NCBI GenBank assembly: GCA_045533195.1
Contig: JAZSHI010000040.1
Span: 1-10,920, forward strand
Reading direction: 5' to 3'
DNA from: SIG607 sp045533195
GTDB taxonomy: Bacteria > Bacillota > Clostridia > Oscillospirales > Acutalibacteraceae
Length of the DNA: 10,920 nt
Part shown: in pieces, positions 1 to 5,769 of the stretch
Numbering within the stretch: the stretch's first letter is position 1
Layout of the letters: each line of letters opens with the position of its first letter
Position numbers and translations under genes: made by a program
Notes under the pieces: model-generated
Databases searched by the model: none
The model's input: only the letters and a program-made list of their open reading frames with translations
Told to the model about the DNA's origin: nothing

Positions 1-1124
1 GTATTCAAGGTGTAAGCATCACCGCAGTCACTCTTACTGCCGAAGGTGAACTCTCTATGAAGTTCTCTAATGGTCAGGTTGTTCCTCTTGGAAATATCAA
101 GGGTAAAGACGGTGCCGACGGTGTTGGTATCGCAAACACAGAGATAAATGCAGATGGCAATCTCGTTATCACTTATACTAACGGAGTAACCAAAGACCTC
201 GGTCCTGTGAAGGGCCCGAAGGGCGATAAGGGTGACCAAGGCGAACAGGGCCCGAAGGGCGACAAGGGCGATACTGGTAGAGGTATTGCTAAAACAGAAA
301 TTATCAATGGACATCTTTGGATAACTTACACGGATGATTTAGATAATCCTGTTGATTTAGGTGTTGTTGCGGTAACTAACGATGAAGGTACAGACGGGTT
401 GGAATATTATCCGTTGCCTGACGGCACTTATGCGGTAAGTTCTGGCAGAGCAATTTATTTGTCTGAAATCGTTGTGCCGTCTACATATAACGGAAAACCT
501 GTAACAAAAATTTTAGAAAATGCTTTTAAAGAAAATCTTAATCTCACCAAAATTAGTATTCCTTCTAGTATTACACAGATTGGCGATTATGCCTTCTATG
601 GATGTAAAAATCTAACAGAGTTTATTTTCCCAAAAGATACAACATGTATCAAGGAATATGGAAACTACGCTTTTGATGGATGTAGCAGTTTGAAAGAAAT
701 ATACATCACTGAAGGAACAACACATATTGGCGAGAACACGTTTAGAGCATGCAACAATGTGACTTCTATAACATTACCTTCAACCTTAGAAGTAATAGGA
801 AAAGGTAACTCGTTTGGTTCTTTTTCAAAACTTGAATACGCATCAATTAATTGTACTGGCAAATGGCGGACATACTCTTCGAATGCTTATGCACCCAACG
901 GTACTGTTTATAAAAAGAATCAAAACGGTACTTATAGTGTGTTGAATAATGATGGGTATTCATATTCATATCTTTTTATAGACGATATACAGTTGGTATA
1001 CCAAGAAGGTATGCAAAATGGTGAAGTTTATTTGCGATATTCAACATCTTCTGCTTGGCCGACAGCCAACAAATATATTCTTTTCTATTCTTTATCCAGC
1101 GCAGGTTGGGAAAAAGTAGAATAA
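1..1124 (+). CDS. Collagen-like / BspA-type leucine-rich repeat protein, 5' partial
   Basis: The frame is open from the first bases of the window (codons begin at base 3), so the ATG at 57 is probably internal and the start lies upstream. Visible are three copies of a beta-rich module, each with a G-I/V-x-I opening, an NGxL-type turn and a closing DLG or PLG; the first copy begins before base 57. Between copies two and three lie seven Gly-X-Y triplets rich in PKG and DKG (about residues 53-74 counted from the ATG at 57). From about residue 149 to 265 come degenerate BspA-type repeats (LRR_5-like) with the AF-x-x-C/N-x-x-L-x-x-I pattern. The C-terminus has no LPXTG motif, hydrophobic anchor or obvious cell-wall module. 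Such repeats are known in secreted adhesin-like proteins of gut bacteria, and collagen-like tracts also occur in phage tail fibres. Either is possible; binding or adhesion is inference. The stop is followed directly by the ribosome site of the next gene, so the two are probably co-transcribed. Confidence 0.8.
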   Translation, partial: IQGVSITAVTLTAEGELSMKFSNGQVVPLGNIKGKDGADGVGIANTEINADGNLVITYTNGVTKDLGPVKGPKGDKGDQGEQGPKGDKGDTGRGIAKTEIINGHLWITYTDDLDNPVDLGVVAVTNDEGTDGLEYYPLPDGTYAVSSGRAIYLSEIVVPSTYNGKPVTKILENAFKENLNLTKISIPSSITQIGDYAFYGCKNLTEFIFPKDTTCIKEYGNYAFDGCSSLKEIYITEGTTHIGENTFRACNNVTSITLPSTLEVIGKGNSFGSFSKLEYASINCTGKWRTYSSNAYAPNGTVYKKNQNGTYSVLNNDGYSYSYLFIDDIQLVYQEGMQNGEVYLRYSTSSAWPTANKYILFYSLSSAGWEKVE

Positions 1125-1127
1125 AAA

Positions 1128-1133
1128 GGGAGG
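1128..1133 (+). promoter_or_regulatory. Ribosome binding site deciding the start at 1142
   Basis: GGGAGG lies 8 bases upstream of the ATG at 1142 and just after the stop of the preceding gene. It favours this start over an in-frame ATG at 1055, which would lie deep inside the upstream gene with no ribosome site. Confidence 0.75.
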
Positions 1134-1141
1134 CGACGTTT

Positions 1142-1432
1142 ATGCCAAGGACATATTTTAAATTTGTTGGCGGCAAACAACTAACTAACATAGGAGCAAG
1201 TTGGTTTGTGTCATATATGTATTATCAAAAAGTAGATAAGACTCATAGCAACTGGAAAAATATTTCCAACCCAATGGATAGAGTAGCAAAATGTAACAAA
1301 CATAGCATATACCATAAGGTTTGGATAAATGAAATAGTTGGTATGAACCCAAATCGCCTCGGAAGGAACCAGTTAGGATTGTCGGGGAACGATATAATTT
1401 CTATGGCAAAAATTCTGCTTCCTAAAATATAG
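1142..1432 (+). CDS. Small protein of unknown function (96 aa)
   Basis: I do not recognise this protein. It begins MPRTYFKFVGG, is basic and aromatic-rich, has no signal peptide or membrane segment, and ends in IISMAKILLPKI. The start at 1142 is chosen because GGGAGG sits 8 bases before it. It lies 17 bases after the repeat protein and before a good terminator, so it is the last gene of that transcript. In phage tail modules a small chaperone or accessory protein often follows the tail fibre; in adhesin loci a small partner is less usual. This position is the only hint of function. It could also be a fast-evolving orphan. Confidence 0.6.
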   Translation: MPRTYFKFVGGKQLTNIGASWFVSYMYYQKVDKTHSNWKNISNPMDRVAKCNKHSIYHKVWINEIVGMNPNRLGRNQLGLSGNDIISMAKILLPKI

Positions 1433-1506
1433 GTATATTGACGAAATAATACTTGTTTTATCTCTCGAAATTCAAATAATGGCAAAATTAAAAACTTTTT
1501 AAAAGA

Positions 1507-1545
1507 AAACCAGCAACGAGTTCGTTCTCGCTGCTGGTTTTTGCT
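1507..1545 (+). terminator. Rho-independent terminator after the repeat-protein operon
   Basis: Arms at 1507-1520 and 1527-1540 pair over 14 positions with a single A-C mismatch around a TTCGTT loop, and the stem runs into a T-rich tail. It follows the 96-residue gene by about 75 bases. Confidence 0.8.
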
Positions 1546-1565
1546 TATTTTTCACATTACAAAAG

Positions 1566-1597
1566 TGGAACTCGCCATACCCCCAGACCGAGTTCCA
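1566..1597. repeat. Perfect 9-bp inverted repeat
   Basis: TGGAACTCG at 1566-1574 and CGAGTTCCA at 1589-1597 pair perfectly around a C-rich 14-base loop. There is no T tract, so it is not a typical terminator. It could be a recombination or attachment site or part of a processed RNA; nothing in the sequence decides between these. Confidence 0.4.
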
Positions 1598-1650
1598 TAG
1601 TAAATTGCACCGCAAAGTACAAGACTGATTAAAAATTAAGATAAAATTAT

Positions 1651-1820
1651 AAAAAAATCAAGTATGGTATTCAAAAAAGTTTTGAAATCTACGGGGATTT
1701 CGTGTTTGAGAGTTTGGATACCATTATTTTTACAAAACTCTTAAAATGAGATTTTTTTGATTTAAAAAAATTTAAAAGTTAATTTTTCTTTGTAATCAAT
1801 TTTTATATTACAAAGGAGAA
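1651..1820 (+). other. Structured, AT-rich stretch resembling an orphan RNA leader
   Basis: This gene-free stretch holds nested inverted repeats. AAAAAAATC (1651-1659) can pair with GATTTTTTT (1750-1758). Inside it a 12-bp stem with one G-U pair forms between 1664-1675 and 1713-1724, and inside that GAAATC and GATTTC (1684-1689, 1696-1701) close a TACGGG loop. A separate 14-bp stem with two G-U pairs joins 1783-1796 to 1807-1820 and buries the Shine-Dalgarno-like AAAGGAG at 1812-1818. No ATG follows at the proper distance. I cannot match it to a riboswitch class I know. Confidence 0.35.
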
Positions 1821-1827
1821 ATTTTAT

Positions 1828-1852
1828 AAGACAGGGGACGGTTCTGTGTCTT
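1828..1852. repeat. REP-like hairpin with a GGGGACGG core
   Basis: AAGACA (1828-1833) pairs with TGTCTT (1847-1852) around a GGGGACGGTTC-type core. Hairpins with this core recur between genes in Firmicutes and, as I recall, are linked to IS200-like REP-associated transposases (RAYT/Y1 type). No transposase is present here, so a copy moved in trans is the likely reading. This rests on memory of the motif, not on a search. Confidence 0.45.
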
Positions 1853-1872
1853 GGATGATAACAAAACAAATG

Positions 1873-2020
1873 GTGTGATACCGGATGTACAATGATACAA
1901 AAATCAGCCAAAATTATTCTGTAGGCTGAAATTTACTCATTTTCAAGCTAAAATGCGCATTTTGGGGTAAAAATAGGCTGAAAATCGCTCAAAAAACGTG
2001 TTGTATCCTGCTTGACACAC
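1873..2020. repeat. Imperfect foldback element abutting the spoIVB remnant
   Basis: Nested inverted repeats converge on the centre: GTGTG (1873-1877) with CACAC (2016-2020), GATACAA (1894-1900) with TTGTATC (2001-2007), and TCAGCC (1904-1909) with GGCTGA (1976-1981). Inside lies the perfect 14-bp palindrome AAAATGCGCATTTT (1950-1963). The outer arm ends within a few bases of where spoIVB homology begins. This suits a small non-coding insertion that defines the junction, but no target-site duplication is visible. Confidence 0.35.
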
Positions 2021-2022
2021 TC

Positions 2023-2181
2023 GTGTCGGGCTCTCCTATTATCCAAAACGGCAAACTTGTGGGCGCTCTTACCCACGTGCTAATAGATAATCCCAAAAAG
2101 GGCTATGGCATATTTGCCGAAAATATGCTTGAAACTGCGCAAAGTGTAGCAGAAAACAATAAACTAAAAGATGCTTCGTAA
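2023..2181 (+). pseudogene. spoIVB: 3' remnant of the sporulation protease gene spoIVB
   Basis: About 52 codons remain, ending at the TAA at 2179-2181. The frame reads V-SGSPIIQNGKLVGALTHV, then a GYGIF-ENML block. This matches the C-terminal end of SpoIVB (peptidase family S55), including the SGSP motif that carries the catalytic serine. SpoIVB is the forespore protease that triggers pro-sigma-K processing; the family is normally around 400 residues with a PDZ domain. Homology stops abruptly at about 2023, where the foldback element begins, and nothing like the missing part is visible upstream. It cannot be functional as it stands. A complete spoIVB probably exists elsewhere if the organism sporulates. 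The same break could come from a chimeric assembly. Confidence 0.75.
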
Positions 2182-2186
2182 ATTAG

Positions 2187-2312
2187 AGCCTCCCTTGCCC
2201 TAAAGGGAGGGGGACAGAGTTTGCTCGGTGGAGGGATATGGATTTCATAAAAAGTATCCCCTCGCCACGCTGGCGCGCGGCCCTCTCCCCTCTAGGCGAG
2301 GGGCGCTTTTTT
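2187..2312. repeat. GC-rich palindromic intergenic repeat ending in a terminator-like hairpin
   Basis: CCTCCCTT (2189-2196) pairs with AAGGGAGG (2203-2210). CCCCTCGCC (2258-2266) pairs with GGCGAGGGG (2295-2303), followed by CGC and six Ts (2307-2312). A small CGCCA/TGGCG hairpin lies inside. The composition differs sharply from the AT-rich flanks. Palindromes with CCTCCCTT and GGAGGGAT blocks are common between genes in gut Clostridia. The final hairpin and T run could also terminate plus-strand transcription. Confidence 0.6.
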
Positions 2313-2396
2313 ATTTCTTACAATTTTTAAAATAATGTGATAAACTAATATACGCAAAACTAACTGAATATTGTGTAAAACAATATAAGTTCTGAC

Positions 2397-2425
2397 TTGA
2401 CTTAAAGTATAGTTTATGATATAAT
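2397..2425 (+). promoter_or_regulatory. Consensus sigma-A promoter of the HAD phosphatase gene
   Basis: TTGACT at 2397-2402 and TATAAT at 2420-2425 are separated by 17 bases. Transcription should start near 2432, giving a leader of about 117 bases before the ATG at 2549. Confidence 0.8.
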
Positions 2426-2458
2426 CACTTGCGTAAAATGAATAAGCCCTTAGAGAAA

Positions 2459-2509
2459 TTGAAAACGGGAAATCAGCGAGTTTTTGGCTCGTCTGTTTCC
2501 TGTTTTTTA
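2459..2509 (+). promoter_or_regulatory. Terminator-like hairpin in the HAD gene leader
   Basis: The outer arms AAAACGGGAAA and TTTCCTGTTTT pair with one G-U, an unpaired patch follows, and CGAG/CTCG closes a T-rich loop. A run of Ts follows. It lies between the promoter and the gene, so it may act as an attenuator or partial terminator. No antiterminator arm or known ligand-binding fold is obvious. Confidence 0.5.
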
Positions 2510-2548
2510 CATAGGCGCTTAAATTACGGATGGGATAGAGTGGTTAAA

Positions 2549-3358
2549 ATGCAACTTAAAGGAATAGTAAAAAAAGCGAAATTGTTTCTGTTTGATTTAG
2601 ACGGTACTCTTTATTGCGGAGAAAAAATTTTCTCCTTCACAAAAGAATTGTTGGAGGAGATAAAAAGGCAAGGGAAGGAATATAAATTTATAACTAATAA
2701 TTCCTCAAAGAGCTGTGATGACTATGCTGTTAAAATGAGGACAGTTCATAATCTGAATGTGAAACCGGAGGATTTTGTTACTTCAGGTAGCGCCACAGTC
2801 CGATTTATATTTGAAAACTATTCGAATGAAGAATTGTTTATTTTGGGAACCGAATCATTGAAAAATGAGTTTTTAAATGCAGGTTTACATTTAACTGATG
2901 ACATAAATCGCGTCGGTTGTATCGTTGTTGGGTACGATACAGAGCTTAGTTTCAAAAAGATTGATGATGCGTGTAATATTTTATATACCAAAAAAGTTCC
3001 TTTTATTGCGACTCATCCCGATAAGACCTGCCCTACGAATTACGGTTTTATGCCCGATTGCGGAGCAATATGCGATATGATTGCCACAGCCACAGGCAAA
3101 ACTCCAATTTTTATCGGCAAACCCGCACCGCTGATGCCGGAAATTTGTATGCAGATGACGGGGATTGACCGTAGCGAAACGGTTGTAATTGGGGATAAGA
3201 TGACAACCGATATACTGTCGGGACTAAGATCGGATACCAATACTATTTTGGTATTGAGCGGAGATAATACAATAGATGACGCACTTAACTCCACATATAA
3301 GCCGGACGCTATAATTAAGGATTGCGGAGAGCTTTTAGAAGCACTCAAAAAGTATTGA
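2549..3358 (+). CDS. HAD-IIA family sugar-phosphate phosphatase (NagD/AraL-like)
   Basis: This is a complete 269-residue cytoplasmic phosphatase of the haloacid dehalogenase superfamily. All four motifs are present: DLDGT at 16-20 (nucleophile D16, acid/base D18), TNN at 49-51, K191 in a GKPAP block, and GDKMTTD at 215-221 with magnesium-binding D216 and D221. The type IIA cap lies between motifs II and III, with the ATHPD-x-CPT block (about 154-163). The true substrate is unknown; relatives hydrolyse phosphorylated sugars or nucleotides such as UMP, 4-nitrophenyl phosphate and phosphoglycolate. The frame stays open upstream to ATGs at 2438 and earlier, but that part covers the leader hairpin. 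The ATG at 2549, with a weak GAGTGG site just before it, gives the usual family length. It stands alone with its own promoter and terminator. Confidence 0.88.
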   Translation: MQLKGIVKKAKLFLFDLDGTLYCGEKIFSFTKELLEEIKRQGKEYKFITNNSSKSCDDYAVKMRTVHNLNVKPEDFVTSGSATVRFIFENYSNEELFILGTESLKNEFLNAGLHLTDDINRVGCIVVGYDTELSFKKIDDACNILYTKKVPFIATHPDKTCPTNYGFMPDCGAICDMIATATGKTPIFIGKPAPLMPEICMQMTGIDRSETVVIGDKMTTDILSGLRSDTNTILVLSGDNTIDDALNSTYKPDAIIKDCGELLEALKKY

Positions 3359-3384
3359 GTAATATAAAAAGTGAATAAGTATAT

Positions 3385-3423
3385 AAATGCGGCAAGAAAG
3401 CACTTTATCTTGCCGCATTTTTT
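3385..3423 (+). terminator. Rho-independent terminator of the HAD gene
   Basis: A perfect 13-bp stem joins 3385-3397 and 3408-3420 around a 10-base loop, and the arm runs into six Ts. It lies 27 bases after the stop. Confidence 0.9.
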
Positions 3424-3437
3424 ACTTAAAAGAAGAT

Positions 3438-3493
3438 TTTACATTGATTTTACATATGGTTGATTACGAATTTTACATTGCTATTGTAAAATT
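3438..3493 (+). promoter_or_regulatory. Tandem Pho-box-like repeats and palindrome (putative PhoP/PhoB site)
   Basis: TTTACA at 3438-3443 and 3449-3454 are spaced exactly 11 bp apart, the spacing of PhoB/PhoP direct repeats. A degenerate unit TTGATT sits in phase at 3460-3465, and another TTTACA at 3472-3477 is one base out of phase. The last unit also forms a 9-bp inverted repeat with TGTAAAATT at 3485-3493. A weak -35/-10 pair (TTGTAA 3484, GATAAA 3506) may follow. Next to a phosphate transporter and a PhoR-type kinase, a phosphate-starvation operator is the natural reading; binding is inferred. Confidence 0.6.
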
Positions 3494-3541
3494 TTAGCAA
3501 ATGCAGATAAAACTAACTGTAAACAAAAATTATAAAGATAC

Positions 3542-3545
3542 GAGG
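3542..3545 (+). promoter_or_regulatory. Ribosome binding site deciding the start at 3554
   Basis: GAGG lies 8 bases before the ATG at 3554 but only 2 bases before the ATG at 3548, so the later start (MNIFDVL) is preferred. Confidence 0.6.
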
Positions 3546-3553
3546 TTATGCAA

Positions 3554-4045
3554 ATGAACATTTTTGACGTACTTACGCTCATAGGCGGACTTTGTTTGTT
3601 CCTCTTCGGAATGAACCTTATGGGCGACGCTTTGGAGCGAAGCGCAGGCAGTAAACTTGAAATTATGATCGGCAAACTGACTACAGGTAAGCTTGCAGGT
3701 CTGCTCACCGGTCTTGGTGTAACCGCAGTTATTCAAAGTTCCTCTGCAACAACGGTTATGGTTGTCGGTTTTGTAAACTCAAAACTGATGACATTAAAGC
3801 AGGCAATTCACGTGATTATGGGCGCTAATATCGGTACTACCGTTACGGCGTGGATCTTGAGTCTTAGCGGCATTTCAGGAAGCAATATGTTCCTGAAGCT
3901 GTTGAAGCCTTCTTCTTTTACACCCGTTCTTGCGCTTATCGGCATTGTGCTTTTTATGTTCACAAAGAGCATAAGCAAATTAAATCTCAGATGGAAACCC
4001 TGCGCCGTAAATCCGATGAGTTCGAGCAGATCGTTTCTTCGATGA
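3554..4045 (+). CDS. Na/phosphate cotransporter, C-terminally truncated (out-of-frame tail)
   Basis: Residues 1 to about 139 match the first repeat of the Na/Pi cotransporter family (Na_Pi_cotrans, SLC34/NptA-like). Visible are an N-terminal membrane helix (5-23), the QSSSATT signature at 61-67, the GANIGTT block at 90-96 and a further hydrophobic segment (124-136) ending MFTKS. Both QSSS and GAN-x-GTT are substrate- and sodium-site motifs. Intact family members run to about 540 residues, with a second inverted repeat and often a PhoU-like tail. Here homology ends near base 3972. The last ~24 residues are simply the next gene read in the wrong frame, up to the TGA at 4043-4045. The second half of the transport core is missing, so transport is unlikely. 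Upstream Pho-box-like repeats suggest induction by low phosphate. A deletion joining this gene to the kinase gene explains the structure best. Confidence 0.8.
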   Translation: MNIFDVLTLIGGLCLFLFGMNLMGDALERSAGSKLEIMIGKLTTGKLAGLLTGLGVTAVIQSSSATTVMVVGFVNSKLMTLKQAIHVIMGANIGTTVTAWILSLSGISGSNMFLKLLKPSSFTPVLALIGIVLFMFTKSISKLNLRWKPCAVNPMSSSRSFLR

Positions 4046-4998
4046 ATGAAGGCCTTGTGCTTCTTGATGAACATGGTATGGTGCTCAGTATGAATATGGC
4101 GGCAAAGAAGATATTTGCTGTGAAAAAGGATGTTAAAGGTAGCGACTTCTTGCTTGTTGATCGCACAAGCAAAATGAGCAAGGCAATTTGGAATGCCCTT
4201 GATGGCAACCATAGTGAATACACCGAAGAAAGAAACGGTAGCGAATATCAGTTTACCGTCAATCCCATTGAATCGGACGGCAAAGTTCTCGGTGCGGTTA
4301 TTCTCGTATTTGATATCAGCGACCGTGCTTTTGCTCAGCGTAACCGGCAGGAGTTCACTGCAAACGTTACCCACGAATTGAAAACTCCACTTCAATCCAT
4401 TATCGGTAGTGCCGAACTTCTCGAAAACGGACTTGTTAAACCCGAAGATACAGCAAGATTTGTCGGCAACATCCGTAAGGAAGCAACAAGGCTTGTATCT
4501 CTTATCAATGATATTATTCGTCTTTCTCAACTCGACGAGAACAATGAACCTGCAACCGAAACGGTAGAACTGACAGAGGTTGCCAAAGAAGTTATTGAGG
4601 TGCTTACCGTATCTGCGGCAAAGAAAAATGTTGAGCTTAGCATCAATGGTGAACCGCAAACCATTTTCGGTGTGCGCCGCTATATTTACGAGATTATTTA
4701 TAATCTTTGTGATAACGCTATCCGTTACAACGTGGACGGCGGCAAGGTTGAGATTAAAATCGGCAAGGATAACGGACGAGCAGTAGTATCTGTAAAGGAC
4801 ACCGGTATCGGTATTGCACCCGAACATCAAAGTCGAATCTTTGAACGTTTCTACCGTGTGGATAAGAGCCATTCCAAAGAAACCGGCGGCACTGGTCTTG
4901 GACTTTCTATCGTAAAACACGCAGTAGCATATCATAAAGGCACCATTAACATTGATAGTAACGAGGGAGAGGGAACCGCAATTACGGTTGTTTTCTGA
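3991..4998 (+). CDS. phoR: PhoR-type sensor histidine kinase, N-terminally truncated
   Basis: From the ATG at 3991 (335 residues) the order is: a short coiled linker (1-15), a PAS domain (about 10-110), a HisKA dimerisation domain with phospho-acceptor H128 in THELKTP, and a HATPase_c domain with the N box near N238/N242, the G1 box DTGIG (270-274), the F box FERFYR and the G2 box GGTGLGLSI (299-307). This is the cytoplasmic core of a PhoR/WalK-like kinase. The membrane sensor half (normally two helices and an extracellular domain, roughly 200 residues) is absent. The same frame stays open with kinase-like sequence back to about 3961, overlapping the transporter in another frame, and 3991 has no ribosome site. 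If made at all, it would be soluble or depend on coupling or frameshifting from the transporter frame. No response regulator gene lies nearby. A phosphate-sensing role is inferred from subfamily and Pho boxes. Confidence 0.85.
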   Translation: METLRRKSDEFEQIVSSMNEGLVLLDEHGMVLSMNMAAKKIFAVKKDVKGSDFLLVDRTSKMSKAIWNALDGNHSEYTEERNGSEYQFTVNPIESDGKVLGAVILVFDISDRAFAQRNRQEFTANVTHELKTPLQSIIGSAELLENGLVKPEDTARFVGNIRKEATRLVSLINDIIRLSQLDENNEPATETVELTEVAKEVIEVLTVSAAKKNVELSINGEPQTIFGVRRYIYEIIYNLCDNAIRYNVDGGKVEIKIGKDNGRAVVSVKDTGIGIAPEHQSRIFERFYRVDKSHSKETGGTGLGLSIVKHAVAYHKGTINIDSNEGEGTAITVVF

Positions 4999-5044
4999 AA
5001 AAATATGCCTAAAACTTCGTAATAGCCACGTTATTTAAAAGAGG

Positions 5045-5063
5045 TTAACTGCTCAGTAGTTAA
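5045..5063. other. Weak inverted repeat between convergent genes
   Basis: TTAACT (5045-5050) and AGTTAA (5058-5063) form a 6-bp AT-rich stem between the kinase and the minus-strand AraC gene. Its position suits a shared terminator, but it lacks a T tract on either side, so support is weak. The rest of 4999-5079 shows nothing else. Confidence 0.2.
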
Positions 5064-5079
5064 AAATAGTTATAAGAAC

Positions 5080-5769
5080 CTAATTATTCTTACTGCTTAG
5101 ATATTTTTTGTATTTTAGCGGTGTTATTCCAAACATTTTTTTAAAGCATTTTATAAATACGGAAGAATCACAGAATCCTGAAAGGGCGGCGGTATCGGTT
5201 ACGGTACCGCCGTTTCTTAATAGCTTTTCTGCCATAAACAGTCGGTACTCTGTTAAATAACAGTAAGGGGATTTACCCGTATGTTTTTTAAAAATCTTGG
5301 ATAAGTAAGATGTACTGCAATTTGCAGCAGCGGCTATATCTGTTATTTGTATGTTTTCGGAAAACTCTTTTCTGATAAATTCGGTTGCGGTTTCCAGTAT
5401 TGCGGGAATGTTTTGATTAATATTTTCTTCCTTTTGATTATAAAGTTTGACACAAATATTTAAAATTTCAATTAAATCTGCAAATAATTTAGCATCATCC
5501 TCAAAAGAAGGGTGTTTAGTTTCGCTCCAAATTTTTTCTGCCAGAGAAAGAATAACCGCTCTTTCCTTTGGGGCAGGGCTAAGAAGGTTTGTTCTGTTTT
5601 TGGTGGTATCATTAAATAGTGAATGATATGCTTTATAATTTGGGAAATATTCGGTTGGTATCAAAATTTCGATATATTTATGTATCCCTTGGCGTAGAAT
5701 CCTTCCGTGGTGTATCTCTTCGGGACCGAAAAAAAGTAAATCTCCCGAAAAAGTATTGTAAATGCCATA
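5080..5769 (-). pseudogene. AraC-family transcriptional regulator, 5'-truncated
   Basis: Read from 5769 down to the TAG at 5080-5082. The first ~35 codons, with SGDLLFFGPEEIHHGRIL, match the end of the N-terminal cupin (AraC_binding) domain. A helical linker follows, then the C-terminal AraC/XylS DNA-binding domain with two helix-turn-helix units: QITDIAAAANCSTSYLSKIF and TVTDTAALSGFCDSSVFIKC, ending GITPLKYKKYL. Intact relatives have about 280-300 residues; about 60 N-terminal residues are missing. An in-frame TGA at 5770-5772 closes the frame just beyond the homology, exactly where a different gene fragment begins on the other strand. The only usable start is a TTG at 5664 (194 residues, DNA-binding part plus linker), lying inside the cupin homology without a clear ribosome site. 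It is most likely dead, though a free DNA-binding domain could be made. Confidence 0.75.

Noticed and set aside
1055..1141. Earlier ATG for the 96-residue protein
   Set aside because: It lies inside the preceding gene without a ribosome site, while GGGAGG is well placed for 1142.
1651..1758. Known riboswitch or T-box
   Set aside because: I found none of the conserved cores I know (for example T-box, SAM, glycine, preQ1, c-di-GMP); it is kept only as an unexplained structure.
2429..2548. N-terminal extension of the HAD protein by 40 residues
   Set aside because: The extension covers the leader hairpin, lacks a ribosome site and exceeds the family length; the start at 2549 gives 269 residues.
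3040..3348. Antisense open frame in the HAD gene
   Set aside because: It is a shadow of the motif III-IV coding region; no ribosome site or domain.
3808..4935. Long antisense open frame (about 375 codons) opposite the transporter and kinase
   Set aside because: The plus strand has clear kinase and transporter motifs in correct order. The antisense translation shows no recognisable domain, no ribosome site and unusual composition.
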